From contig JACEHZ010000208.1 of the NCBI GenBank assembly GCA_017893485.1, forward strand, positions 310,001-374,000: 64,000 nucleotides of DNA, written 5' to 3'. The notes under the pieces were generated by a model. It had not been told where the DNA came from. It made no database searches and was given only the letters and a program-made list of their open reading frames with translations. Source of the DNA: Hemerocallis citrina. Lineage: Eukaryota > Streptophyta > Magnoliopsida > Asparagales > Asphodelaceae. This document shows, piece after piece, positions 45,590 to 57,163 of the stretch; the stretch's first letter is position 1, and each line of letters begins with the position of its first letter. The position numbers were made by a program, and so were the translations under genes.

Positions 45590-46144
45590 GCAGAGAACGC
45601 GAATCGCCAGATCCTCGACGGACTCAAGAAGCGACTCGACAATTCCTCAAAAGGGTTATGGGTCGACGAACTAGCAAGCGTTCTCTGGGCCCACCGAACA
45701 ACAAAAAGAATCCCGACAGGGGAGTCACCTTTCAACTTAACGTACGGCGCTGAGGCCATCATTCCCCTGGAAATAGGTATCCCCTCTCCCCGAATTATGG
45801 CTTTTGACGAAGCAAGCAACTCCATGCAACTACGAGCGGACCTGGACCTCATTGACGAGGTCAGGGAGAAGTCGGCCATCAGAAGGAACATCTACCAGCA
45901 AAGAATCGAGAGGTTCTACAACAAGAAGGTGCGCCCAACAAACATTGCACTCGGAGATCTTGTCCTCCGGAAACTGGCGGTTTCCAACCCCGGCCAGAAA
46001 AGGAAGTTGGTGCCTAACTGGGAGGGCCCTTATAAGGTTTCAGAGGTCATACGACCGGGTACCTATCGCCTGACCGACACCAACGGCAAGCCTGTCAAGA
46101 GGCCTTGGAATGCGGAACACTTGATTAAGTTCTTAGGAGAGTAG
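45590..46144 (+). pseudogene. Integrase C-terminal part of Tat element 2
   Basis: Continues in frame after the TAG: AENANRQILDGLKKRL, FNLTYGAEAIIPLEIG, KLVPNWEGPYKVSEVIRPGTY, ending LIKFLGE at 46144. No chromodomain, as in other Tat integrases. Confidence 0.93.
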
Positions 46145-46317
46145 CCTCCATGTAAAATATAACGATCGTAATCGGCACGTTGTGCCTAGTCTTTTGTAAA
46201 GTCCTGTAAACGGCACGTCGTGCCTAGACCTTTTTTGTAACAAACATATTTGGTAAACATGTCAGCTTTCTTAAAAACAAGCTTATAATTCCAAACCTTG
46301 TAAACAGATAAATTACC

Positions 46318-46500
46318 TCACGGACTCGGCACAAGACTCGGCACCCGGATGGAATCCCGAGCCAAAACATGCTTCTCTTACAAGCATAGGACTCGACACC
46401 CGGATGGAATCCCGAGCCAAAACATGCTTCTCTTACAAGCATGGACTCGGCACCCGGATGGAATCCCGAGCCAAAACATGCTTCTCTTACAAGCATAGGA
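46318..46500 (+). repeat. Array A: 54-55-bp tandem repeat
   Basis: GACTCGGCACCCGGATGG-type units start at 46335, 46390 and 46444, plus a partial at 46499. The core CTCGGCACCCGGATGGAA followed by TCCCGAGCC has self-complementary ends. Core and period match array C on the other side of the antisense gene. Confidence 0.9.
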
Positions 46501-47290
46501 CTCGGCTCGCACCGTCTCTCCACGAGAACAAGTGCAGGAGCTCGGCGTCGACCCCGAGCAAGGCAGGCACCCTCTTCGAGGGCACCGCGACCTGAACGCT
46601 CGGCGGCGGCGCTACGCTACGCCCGCAGTTGCCTTTCTCACCGTTGTGGGGGCTCGGCATCCGTCCCTCGCTCGGTTTGGCCCCCTCGGAGGCCATCAAC
46701 CGATACGCGAGGCGACATCCGCCAACCACTCCCGCACCGTCTCTCCACGAGAACAAGTGCAGGAGCTCGGCGTCGACCCCGAGCAAGGCAGGCGCCCTCT
46801 TCGAGGGCACCGCGACCTGAACGCTCGGCGGCGGCCCTACGCTACGCCTGCAGTTGCCTTTCTCACCGTTGTGGGGGCTCGGCATCCGTCCCTCGCTCGG
46901 TTTGGCCCCCTCGGAGGCCATCAACCGATACGCGAGGCGACATCCGCCAGCCACTCCCGCACCGTCTCTCCACGAGAACAAGTGCAGGAGCTCGGCGTCG
47001 TCCCCGAGCAAAGCGGGTGAACCTTCTCCGAGGGCACCGCGACCTGAACGCTCGGCGGCGGCCCTATGCTACGCCTGCAGTTGCCTTTCTCACCGTTGTG
47101 GGGGCTCGGCATCCGTCCCTCGCTCGGTTTGGCCCCCTCGGAGGCCATCAACCGATACGCGAGGCGACATCCGCCAGCCACTCTCGCACCGTCTCTCCAC
47201 GAGAACAAGTGCAGGAGCTCGGCGTCGACCCCGAGCAAGGCGGGTGCCCTCTCCGAGGGCGCGCGACCTTGACACTCGGTAGAGACGCTC
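46500..47290 (+). repeat. Array B: 225-bp tandem repeat
   Basis: CCGTCTCTCCACGAGAACAA starts at 46512, 46737, 46962 and 47189 (225, 225, 227 bp), about 3.4 units. Because 225 is divisible by three and few stops occur, several long overlapping frames exist on both strands; none has a recognisable product. Confidence 0.95.
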
Positions 47291-48122
47291 GACGCTGCCT
47301 ACCACCTGTTCCCTCACCAAGTGTTGTAAAAAATTTTCATTTTAGTTTTGAGGCGTCCGCCTTCCGCAGACCCCCCGAGCCTTGAGTTGGATTATTGGCC
47401 ACCCTCTCACCCGCGAACAACTCGAGGTTCGCGACTTTTTGCAAGACCCAAACCCCAAACTGTTCGAGGATGGCAGGGGGGCCAAAGACTGGCGGCTCTC
47501 TCTCTCGAAGCGCACTATTCCGAGCCAGCCGATTGCAACTGCAAAAGTTCGGCCTGCCCTGGCAACCGAGCCTTCACAGTTGCAAACAACTTGCCAGGAA
47601 CGCCCTTCAGAACCACAGTTACAAACAGCTCGCCGAGCTTCGGACTTCTCCGAACACCCCAAACGATCGGTCGGCCCACCGTTCACCAACGAACAACCCG
47701 GGGTCCCATGGCCATGACGGCCGGTACCCGAATAGTTCGAGGGTGATCGGTGTGCCTCCGATCCGGGATGCTCGAAGAAATTATATTTTTTGACACCCGC
47801 CATAGGCAGGCATCCAAGTCGAATGACTCACCGGTCAAAAACAGATGGGGAGTGGTGATTATATAGCCCCCTGAGGCCTCATTTATTACGCCTGGGAATA
47901 TGAAATAGCGGAAGGCGAAGCGTCGCCATTAATGTTCCTAGGAATGCGAAACGTCGCAATTATTGGCGCAATCGCGTCAATTACGACTCTTCGTAGATTT
48001 CGCACCAAATACCCTCGGCATCCGAGGCAATCAAGGCACCGGAGAACAAATGTCTTATTCATTACTCATTGCTTACAACTCAATGAACGAAAATGCAAAT
48101 ACAATGAAGGCTCTCAACTCAC
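47291..48122. other. Spacer between array B and the antisense frame
   Basis: No supported gene. On minus it would be the 3' UTR of the antisense gene; minus-strand AATAAA is at 47887-47882, about 240 nt after the antisense stop. Some direct short repeats of the pattern ACAGTTGCAAAC are near 47530-47640. Confidence 0.4.
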
Positions 48123-48541
48123 TCACTCGGCCGGGAACTCGAATTCGGGGCTCCTGTGACGCTCGGCTATTCCGACCAAGGAAGACGTGCCCGCCACCGA
48201 GCTCTCCGCATCATCCGGCTGTGTCTCAATCGGCGAGGGCGGCAGCAACCGCCCCGGAGTGGAGTTACTCGCCTCTTCAACAAGACCGGCACCCAGTATG
48301 AGCTTCAGCTGGCGAACCTCCAATTCTTTCTCTATGACGGCCTCGCGAAGAGAAGATTCGGAGGCCGATCGCCCACTAGAGGTATCCGAGACCGCCCAGT
48401 CCTTCTCAATGACCCACCAGTCCCGGTCGACTACAATTTTTCTCAAACGAGCCACCTCTAGACCGAGCTCTCTCGACTTGTTCAAAAAGTAATTCTTGGC
48501 AGCCTCTCGGTCCCGAGCCAACTTTCGTTAGCGAGCCAGCC
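48123..48541 (-). pseudogene. Second antisense reading frame of Tat element 2
   Basis: Counterpart of 1286-2002 in element 1. It follows an acceptor-like TTTCTTTTGATAG ending at 48542. An in-frame TAA near 48528 precedes a 132-codon frame (LGLEVARLRKIVVDRD, a coiled-coil-like stretch REAVIEKELEVRQLKLIL), ending at 48123. Shorter and less heptad-rich than in element 1. Confidence 0.45.
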
Positions 48542-48643
48542 TCTATCAAAAGAAAAATACAAGTATCACAAAATGCAAGTGTTCTAGGGTCGGCCCAAAA
48601 ATTTCATATTTCATCCCATTTCAAAAGTTCCGATACAAAATTT

Positions 48644-48658
48644 GCGGTGGCCAGTCCG
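48644..48658 (-). other. Copy of the conserved 15-nt motif
   Basis: On minus CGGACTGGCCACCGC, just after the stop of the antisense gene; identical to 1179-1193 in element 1 and at the equivalent position. Confidence 0.6.
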
Positions 48659-48698
48659 CCGAAGGCATTTACAACAAAAAGAATAAAAACAAAAACAT

Positions 48699-51043
48699 CT
48701 AGTCTTGAGGGTCGGGGTGCACCTCTTCTTCGTGGTGGCCCCCGTCGTCACCATCACCACCAGGGGTCGGAGGCAGGTCCGGCTTCCATCCGAAGCTGAG
48801 GTGGTCGACGTTGCACTCCGGATAAATATATTTGAAGTGAGACTTGGCCTGCTCATAAGCCTCGTCTTGCGCCGTCACCAATGTCTCCCCCAAGACCGCC
48901 TCCAAGTCCGCCACGGCCTCTGCGCCTTTTCCTTCTCCGCCGCCTCGGCCGCAATCTTTTTCAGCAGATCCTCTCGGTCCTGCTTATGGATCCTGTCCAA
49001 GGACTCTATCTGGGCCTCGTGAACGGTCACCATGTCCCGAGCCTCCTTGAAGTCATCCGTCGCCTTGGTCAGCTCCCGAAGGAACTTCTCCTTCTGCTCC
49101 CGCTCGTATGTGATCTCCTTCTCCAGACACTTGTGGAAGTGCTGACCGTGGAGCATCGACTGTCAAGAAAAATCAAAGTTAGCAATAATTACAAGTCCAC
49201 TCACCAGATGGGCCTCGGACAACTTACCGAGAGGGTGGCTTGGGCCCAGCGCATGTAGGCCTGATCGGCCGTCTGCGCCGCCAAGGCCATTCCATCCCGA
49301 TCGGTGATAGCCTTCGAGACGAACTCCATCGATACGGGTCCGTCGAGAATTGTGTCACCCTTCAGAATCGACCAATCGGGGACGAAGGGCATCGTCGCCA
49401 TCCTTCCCACCAACTCTGCCGCGCTCGGACGTACAGGGGGAAGCTGTTGTGACGGGGCTTCAACCGTTTTCCCCGATCCCCCCGCTGGGTCTCGAGCTGA
49501 CCGCGACGGATGGTGATGCTTCTTCTGCTTCTTCGCCAAAGGCTGTTCCTCGGGCGCTGGGGGAGGCACGTTAGAGGGCCCTCCGGCTTGCGGAAGCTGA
49601 GCAGAAAGCTTCCGCTTCTCGGCAGCGAGGCGATCCTGCTCTTCTTTCTTCTTCTTCTCCTGCCTCGTCTTCTTGGCAGCGGCGAGCAGAATCTGCTTGG
49701 CTTGTGCCTGTTGTGTCGACATCCCTACAACAAGACAGGAAAGGAAGGCTAAACGTTAACACGAAGGCAGAAAGATGAAAAAATAAGGAAAGAAATATAC
49801 TAGGGTCGGCGGGACTCAGTCCGGCCCTCGCTAGGTGAACCTCGGTCACCCGGCGCCATGCGATGCTGTCTCCCCTGAGTATATGTTCAACCCTCCCCCA
49901 CTCCTTGGCAGTTAACTCACTCCTTTTCGGGGGCTTGCGCTTCGGCTTCACAAAATTCCACTGAGTCGGGATGTCCCATGACCCTTCGGTCTTCACGACA
50001 AAATACTTATCCCTCCAATTCTTAATCGAATCCGGGTGGCCGTGCACCACTTTTTTGTTCGGTCTTGGCGTGAAGAAGAATACGCCCTCAATATCTCCGA
50101 GCGAACCAATACTAAAAATGGCACGGAAGTAGGAAAGCCTCGGCCTCACCCCTTTCTCTTGGCACTTCAGGATGAAGCAGATGAGGTGCTTCCACGAGTT
50201 GGGACCGTACTGCATGGGAGACAACTCCGCCCAGTTCAAAACCGTCTTTACGAAAGGGTGCAGGGGGAGCCTCAACCCCGAGATGAAGGCGTGCTCTGGA
50301 AATATGCAATAGCCCGGAGCCAACACTGTCGTGGGACGAATACCCGGGCTCGGTTGTAGGAGCTCGTACTCCCTCGGAATGTAGTAAGCAGCCCTGATGA
50401 TATTCAGGTACTCCGGTCTCAGGACGCTGGGAGTATTGTCCGCACGAATTTTCGTCCTTGTGTTTTCTCCAGGCACGGGAGGGATCGGTTGAATATCCTT
50501 CACATCGTCGGGATACATTCGTATCGACACGGGATTCCGAAAGGTAACAGGTGGAACATCAAGGCCCGTCCTCGGTGCATCCTCGTCAGGCGAAAAAGGG
50601 CTTTGAGGGATGGTGAGGACTCTCTTCTTCCGACGTGGCCGAGGCTTGCACTCGGGGGATGGCGTCGACAAGGGGGGCAACGGAGGCAGATCTTCTCCGT
50701 GACCGGCCTCCGGCGCACCAATACCCTCTCCTCCCTCACTCTCCGTGTCGCCCTGCTCTCCTTCCTCACCCTCTTCATCATCACCAGCACCCTGATCCGA
50801 CTCCTCGTCCTCATCATCACTATCCTCGTCCGCACCGCCCTCTTCCATCGGCTCCTTCCCTAGCCTCCGAGAACTCAGCGGTTGCACGATTAAAGCTACG
50901 TCACTGTCGCCCTCGGAGCCAGGTTCGGAGAAAACCTCCTCTTTGACCTGGTACTTGCCCAGAGACGATGACGTTTCCAAATCTGACTCCATCTCCGAGT
51001 GACCAGACGAAGTAGCCTCGGAACCAGACTGAGTACGTGACAT
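48699..51043 (-). CDS. Antisense gene of Tat element 2: putative gypsy-type transposase domain plus coiled coil
   Basis: Minus-strand, opposite to gag-pol. Exon 1 (51043-49801) starts MSRTQSGSEATSSGHSE, runs through an acidic stretch (DEDSDDEDEESDQ), then a domain resembling Pfam PF04195 (putative gypsy-type transposon): LRLPLHPFVKTVLNWAEL, WKHLICFILKCQEKGVRP, IEGVFFFTPRPNKK, SIKNWRDKYFVV. Intron 1 is 49800-49725 and intron 2 49227-49160; junctions keep the frame (exons 1 and 2 total 1740 nt). Exon 2 is Lys/Gln-rich; exon 3 (from 49159) is a coiled coil with a one-base shift near 48925 before an acidic tail. Function unknown; proteins of this kind are known as antisense ORFs of Tat elements. 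Confidence 0.82.
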
Positions 51044-51146
51044 TTCAAAAAAGAGAATTACTAACCTGATGCTTTGAAAGTTATGCTTTTCTGCGAAGAA
51101 TCCGCCGACAACGATTGAAATGCCTGCGCTAAAGTTGGAAAGTTGG

Positions 51147-51304
51147 GAATTATAAGTGATAAGGTGAAAAGAAAAATGAGGGGGGTGGGGGTTTTTAAAG
51201 TAGACAACGACTCCTCGATTTTCGCAAATAAGTATCTAGCCGTTAGATCTTATCTGACAAGATCCAACGGCTAAGCAAACGTTGATCTTTGCGCCATGAC
51301 GTCA
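51147..51304 (-). promoter_or_regulatory. Possible own promoter of the antisense gene
   Basis: Upstream of the start at 51043: a TATAATT-like box (minus, around 51150), a 37-nt imperfect palindrome at 51237-51273 (TAGCCGTT ... AACGGCTA) and a perfect TGACGTCA at 51297-51304. These suggest transcription independent of the LTR. Not tested. Confidence 0.35.
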
Positions 51305-51384
51305 GCAGAAAGGATAAAATTCCAATACTACCCCTTCCTGTTTTCCAGACAGAAATCACCCCCTAGCAACAAGTGCGAAATTGC

Positions 51385-52345
51385 GCGTGTCGAAGTTCGA
51401 GCCATACCACCGTCTCCTTCAACAGGTGGGGCTCGACCCTCGGATGGAGCCTCGAGCCACACCACCTTCGCCCTTCAACAGGTGGGACTCGACGCTCGGA
51501 TGGAAATTCGAGCCATACCACCGTCTCCTTCAACAGGTGGGGCTCGACCCTCGGATGGAAATTCGAGTCACACCACCTTCTCCCTTCAACAGATGGGGCT
51601 CGACGCTCGGATGGAAATTCGAGCCATACAACCTTCTCCTTTCACAGATGGGGCTCGATGCTCGGATGGAAATTCGAGCCATACCACCTTCTCCTTCAAC
51701 AGGTGGGACTCAACGCTCGGATGGAAATTCGAGCCATACCACCGTCTCCTTCAACAGGTGGGGCTCGACCCTCGGATGGAACCTCGAGCCACACCACCTT
51801 CGCCATTCAACAGATGGGACTCGACGCTCGGATGGAAATTCGAGCCATACAACCTTCTCCTTTCACAGATGGGGCTCGACGCTCGGATGGAAATTCGAGC
51901 CATACCACCTTCTCCTTCAACAGTTGGGGCTCGACGTTCGGATCGGAACTCGAGCCAGGAAACCTTCTCCTTTCACAGGTGGGGCTCGACGCTCGGATGG
52001 AAATTCGAGCCATACCACCTTCTCCTTCAACAGGTGGGGCTCGACCCTCGGATGGAGCCTCGAGCCACACCACCTTCGCCCTTCAACAGGTGGGACTCGA
52101 TGCTCGGATGGAAATTCGAACCAGATCGCCTTCTCTTTTCTCAGAAGGGGCTCGGCGCTCGGATAGAACCGCGAGCCAGACCGCCTTCTCTTTTCTCAGA
52201 TCGGGCTCGGCGCTCGGATAGAACCGCGAGCCAGACCGCCTTCTCATTTCACGGGTGGAGCTCGGAACTCGAGCTAAGCAACTTCTCCTTGCTTAGTGGG
52301 AGCTCGACGCTCGGATAAGAACGCAAGCCACACGGCCACTTCTCT
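51385..52345. repeat. Array C: 55-56-bp tandem repeat
   Basis: CTCGAC-type unit starts at 51432, 51488, 51543, 51599, 51654 and 51709 and so on to about 52345, some 17 units. Core GCTCGACGCTCGGATGGA followed by AATTCGAGCC has complementary ends (GCTCGA/TCGAGC). The unit lacks stops in all three forward frames, which explains three overlapping long open frames here; they are not believed to be genes. Confidence 0.95.
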
Positions 52346-52499
52346 TGGACTCACTGAAGAGTCTAGATCTGTTCATCATCTCTCACTTACTTCTGTTCAA
52401 CCCATTACCAATGTCTTCCAAAAAAGCGATCCAAACAGGCTTTTCGGAATCAAAGTGGATCCTAGAAGAAGAACTTTTGAAGTGGCAGTCTAAAACAAC

Positions 52500-53960
52500 C
52501 ATGCACCCGTCAGTAGGGGCTCGACGCTCGGATCAAAAAGCGAGCCAGGCGACTTCCCCTTTCCCAGTATGGACTCGGCACTCGGATCGGAGCTCGAGTC
52601 TCACCTTCCCCCTCACTCGTCTAAAACTAACGAGGCGCTCGTCATGCCGATCTCCTGACCTCAGACAACGACCCAACGGATGGCCTGGACGACCCCTCGC
52701 TCTTCCAACTAGCGAGGCAGTCGTCCGCCGACCCTTAGGTCTCGCCCGCCGACCCCCTGAGTTCGGGCCAGGCTACTCCCTCTTACTCAGTGGGGGCTCG
52801 ACACTTGGATCGAAGCTCGAGCCAGGCTACTTCCTCTCTCTCAGTGTGAGGCTCGACGCTCGGATCGAAATTCGAACCAAGCCCCTTCTCCCTTCTCAGC
52901 AAACACTCGGAGCTCGGATCAAAGCTCGAGCCACTCGTCCTTCCCCAGTGGGGACTCGGCGCTCGGATCAGAGCTCGAGTCTCACCTCCCCCCTCACTCC
53001 TCTAAACTAACGAGGCGCTCGTCAAGCCGATCTCCTGACCTCGGACGACGACCCATCGGATGGCCTGGACGGCCCCCGCTCTTCCAACTAGCAAGGCAGT
53101 CGTCCGCCGACCCTTAGGTCTCGTCCGCCGACCCCCTGAGCTCGGGCCAGGCCACTCCCTCTTACTCAGTGGGGGCTCGACGCTCGGATCAAAGAGCGAG
53201 CCAGGCGACTTCCCCTTTCCTAGTATGGACTCGGCGCTCAGATCGGAGCTCGAGTCTCACCTTCCCCCTCACTCGTCTAAACTAACGAGGCACTCGTCAG
53301 GCCGATCTCCTGACCTCGGACAAACGACCCAACGGATGGCCTGGACGACCCCTCGCTCTTCCAACTAGCGAGGCAATCGTCCGCCGACCCTTAAGGTCTC
53401 GTCCGCCGACCCCCTGAGTTCGGGCCAGGCTACTCCCTCTTACTCAGTGGGGGCTCGACGCTCGGATCGAAGCTCGAGCCAGACTACTGCCCCTTTCTCA
53501 GTATGGAACTCGACGCTCGGATCGAAATTCGAACCAAGCCCCTCCTCCCTTCTCAGTAAACACTCGGAGCTCGGATCGAAGCTCGAGCCACTCCTCCTTT
53601 CCTAGTAGGGACTCGGCGCTCGGATCGGAGCTCGAGTCTCACCTCCTCGCTCTCCTAACTAACCAGACGCTCGTCAGGCCGACCTCACGACCTCGGACAC
53701 CGACCCATCGCTCTTCCCACTAGCGAGGCAGTCGTCCGCCGTCCCTTAGGTCTCGTCCAACCGACCCCATGAGCCCGACTGCCGACCCAAAAACGCTCAC
53801 CATGGCGCCAACCTCATGACCTCGGACGCCAATCCCCAACGCTCATCGGATGGCCTGGACGACCCCTCGCTCTTCCAACTAGCGAGTCGGTCGTCCGCCG
53901 ACCCGTAGGGTTCGTCCGCCGACCCCTCTAGCTCGGCCACCGACCTAGTGAGCTCGGCAT
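52500..53960. repeat. Array D: irregular higher-order repeat
   Basis: Longer blocks including the same CTCGGATC...GAGC core, plus GGATGGCCTGGAC (near 52678, 53058, 53334 and 53848) and TAGCGAGGCAGTCGTCCGCC. Spacings differ (about 380, 276 and 514 bp), so this is a partly rearranged array. It ends about 190 bp before the 3' LTR. Confidence 0.85.
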
Positions 53961-54153
53961 GCGCACTACCAACTCCTCCCTCCTAAAAACTTCACCTCCT
54001 GCACATCCAACGAGGGGTCCATTCCTCCTACCCCTGGCCATCTTCGGGAAACAACAGATCCCACCTCTTACCCTGACATCTGCCCTTCCCCCGAGGACCA
54101 GGAGTCACCCCCGCACTGCTGGAGCACCCAACCCTGCGGGAGTGTGGGGCTTG

Positions 54154-54734
54154 TGATATGGGTCAGGAATAAAACGTGGCTCACCCTAAGCCACTGGATC
54201 CCCTCAGGATACGCGTCCTTTCTGATCCTTCAGATCTGCCACGTCAGCACCGGAAAACCGCCCGGAGCTCTGCCACGTCAGCCCGGAAACCACTCCGGCA
54301 CCTGCCACGTCAGCCCTATACCGCCCGACTTTCCACCGCTTCAGCCAATCGGGTAACCGGGTCCGGCCCAGCCCCAAACGGGTCTGGACCCGATTGGAAT
54401 CTCCTATAAATACCAGGCCCTCTCCTTTCTTCAGAGGTAATCAATCTTTTCTCCACCAAACCCTAGTTACTGTTGCTATATCTTAAGTGACTGACTAGAT
54501 CGTCGGAGGGTCTGCCACCGGGACCAACCCCGGTGTTTCGAGACCGTCTGCAGGTACACCAGACCTCGGATCCGAGCCCCCAGATCCGAGCCCAGACATT
54601 CACCTCACTACCAGCCCGTCGCAGGTACCGCTCGGCCAGCCGAGGGTCGCCTCTGAAGAAGCTTTCTCCTTCAAATATAAATCGAGAACTCACACCTGGT
54701 GCATCCACACGTCTCCCAGAAACAAACCGCATCA
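54154..54734 (+). repeat. 3' LTR of Tat element 2 (581 bp)
   Basis: TGATATGGG...CCGCATCA, same length as the 5' LTR, preceded by purine-rich GGGAGTGTGGGGCTTG and followed by ATATT. Confidence 0.97.
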
Positions 54735-54739
54735 ATATT

Positions 54740-55832
54740 TACAAAGTATTTGGGACAAATGTCCTTTAGGACCAACACTACCAATAATTTTACTCCGAGA
54801 ATTCTGGCTGGCTTCACAGACACTGACTTAAGCTAAGGAGCTAAGCATTATGTTGTTTTCAATATAATTTTTTTTTTCTACCTGGGATTTCCTGATATTT
54901 CTCGACTTTCAGGATCTGAAAAGAAAAACCCATAATTATAGTAAGATTTGCATTTTTCTGAAAATCATAAGATCTTCTTTTCCTAACATGCAAAAGATAT
55001 ATAAGACAACCGAAACATGCCAATCTACTCCTTAGCACCAATCCACCATTGACTAATCTCCATAAATGGTCACATACGACAGCCATACGGTGCTTCAAGA
55101 GAAGGCGCCAAACTGCACCAATACAGCAGAGCAATTTTCTCACGAATTAAACTTAGATACTCAATTATACATAGAATCAGAGCAATAACACAGCATATAC
55201 CTCTATCACATTATACCCACATGGATGAAAAAAGCCCCTTAAAAGGTGGGAAAGGGCTAGTTAATGCATGTCACTTTGTGTTTGTATCCAATTTGTTGTT
55301 GGGTTATACAACCCATGTGTCAATCTAGTCTTGTTGAGTCCTTGGAATGAAATTTCAAACTCCAAGTGAGCAAAGAATCAGCAGCTTAAAGAATCATATA
55401 TGCCAAGAAAACTTCACAAGAGCTGTTTAGTATTGAGTAGTCTACTTACATGAAGCCCAAGTTTGTCAACCTCTTGTTTGTTACTATCCTCTTAATTTAT
55501 TCTCAGTATAGAAAGAATTCCAGAGAGGGACAGTGAGAAACATTCAGAGTAATTTATTTAGATTTATTTCTTCAATGGGGTTTTTGAGTGGAGTAAGACT
55601 CAGAGCTAGACAGAAGCTAGACAGAAGCTAGATGACAGTGTGTTTAATGGGTTGTGTGCATGCGTTAATGAGGACAGGGGAAATGACAAACTCACCACCT
55701 TTTGTTTCCTGTCGTTTTCCCCTCTAATGCATTGGTTTCAAAATTTCAAGAACTCTCCTTATTGATCTCTTTTACCTCTCCAAATTTCAAAGGATGTTTT
55801 TTTTTATTAGTTACCAACTACTTTGTTTTCTT
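54740..55832. other. Intergenic sequence, no gene recognised
   Basis: AT-rich. A 94-codon minus frame at 55143-54859 has no recognisable motif. The sequence continues that left of element 2 (39758-40036) across the target duplication. Confidence 0.35.
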
Positions 55833-57163
55833 ACTAGATTTGTCCGTGGGCTGCCTCCGGCATGTCTTCAGAGCGATACAATATATGAAAAGTCTTGTAA
55901 ACAGTAAATCAACAATTATGTAGCTCAAATTTGAATAGTATGACAATAATTAGTTGTAAATAAAAGTTCATATATATATATATATATATATATATACTAG
56001 GTTTGCCTGTTGACACGTGCCTACGGCACGTCTTCGGAACAGTGCACTTTGTTTGATCATATAAAATAGTTTTGGAGGTCGAGCAAATTAATTGAAGTAG
56101 CAAACATATTATATGAGAAACTTTTGGGGGTCCAACAAAAAATATATTATATGATTTTTTTGATTTTTTGAACTATTTTTAAAGTTTTAAATTTTTAAAT
56201 TTTTTTAGTTTTTAATTTTTTTATTTATTAAAATTTTGTAAAATTTTATTTTCTTAATTTTTTGAAATGGAAGAGGGAAGGAGAGAGAGAGAAAAAAACA
56301 ATTAAATAAATATAGGAGTTGTTTTGGGTGGGGAGATTTGAATTTGAGTTTTGGAGGGAAACTTTTGAGGGGAAAAATATGTTTTGTGAGGTCCAGATTC
56401 ATTTTTATTTTCTTAATTTTTTGAAATGGAAGAGGGAAGGAGAGAGAGAGAAAAAAAAATAATTAAATAAATATAGGAGTTGTTTTGGGTGGGGAGATTT
56501 GAATTTGAGTTTTGGAGGGAAACTTTTGGGGGGAAAAATATGTTTTGTGAGGTTAGATCTGGACCTTTGATTTTTGGGAAATTGAAGGAGAACCACTTGA
56601 TAGCTTTCTTTGTGTTTTATTATATAGATATATATATAAAATAAAATACAAAGAAAACTATCAAGTGGCTCTCATTCAATAGGATTAAAATTAATGGTCC
56701 AGATCTAATCTCACAAAACATATTTTTCTGCCCAAAAGTCCCCCCTCCCCCCCCAAAACTCTAATTCAAATCCCAAAAACAACTCATTTATTTATTTATT
56801 TATTTCTCTCTCTCTCTTTCTATTTACTCAGAAATTTAAATTTTCATATTTCGGGTTTGTAAATTTTCAGATTTTTTATGCATTTTTTTATTGCTCATGT
56901 TATATTGAAAATAGCAAATATCTCATCAACAGTTAAATTTCATCATTTTTCAAACTCAAAGTTCTAAGAAGTTGGATTTTATACCCTCATTTATAATTAC
57001 TTTTCAACATATACTAACGGAAATATAGACTTTTATTTACAACTAATTATTATTTTGCTATTCAAACTTGAGCTACATAATTGTTGTTTTACTGTTTACA
57101 AGACTTTCATATGATGTATCGTTCTGAAGACGTGCCGTAGGCACGTGCCCACGGGCAAATCTA

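Larger units (their letters stand above)
40037..54734 (+). mobile_element. Ty3/gypsy Tat-lineage retrotransposon, element 2, full length
   Basis: 14,698 bp between ATATT duplications (40032-40036 and 54735-54739), with two 581-bp LTRs that differ at two positions by eye, so it is the youngest insertion here. Order: LTR, primer site, gag, protease, RT, RNase H, second RNase H, integrase, tandem arrays A and B, antisense genes, tandem arrays C and D, LTR. Gag-pol has two nonsense codons (42711, 45587) and one frameshift (about 43610), so proteins would have to come from an intact relative. Confidence 0.97.

Noticed and set aside
46441..47385. Long plus and minus frames over the 225-bp array
   Set aside because: Open only because the unit length is divisible by three and lacks stops; no recognisable protein, and several frames are equally open.
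51296..52318. Three long overlapping plus-strand frames (340, 282, 261 codons)
   Set aside because: They are the three readings of the stop-free 55-bp array C; translations are repetitive and interchangeable, with no domain.
40037..54734. Element 2 as an autonomous, protein-competent retrotransposon
   Set aside because: Two nonsense codons and one frameshift interrupt gag-pol; it could move only with proteins from another copy.
54859..55143. 94-codon minus frame right of element 2
   Set aside because: No motif, no homologous copy in the window, no promoter or splice context.
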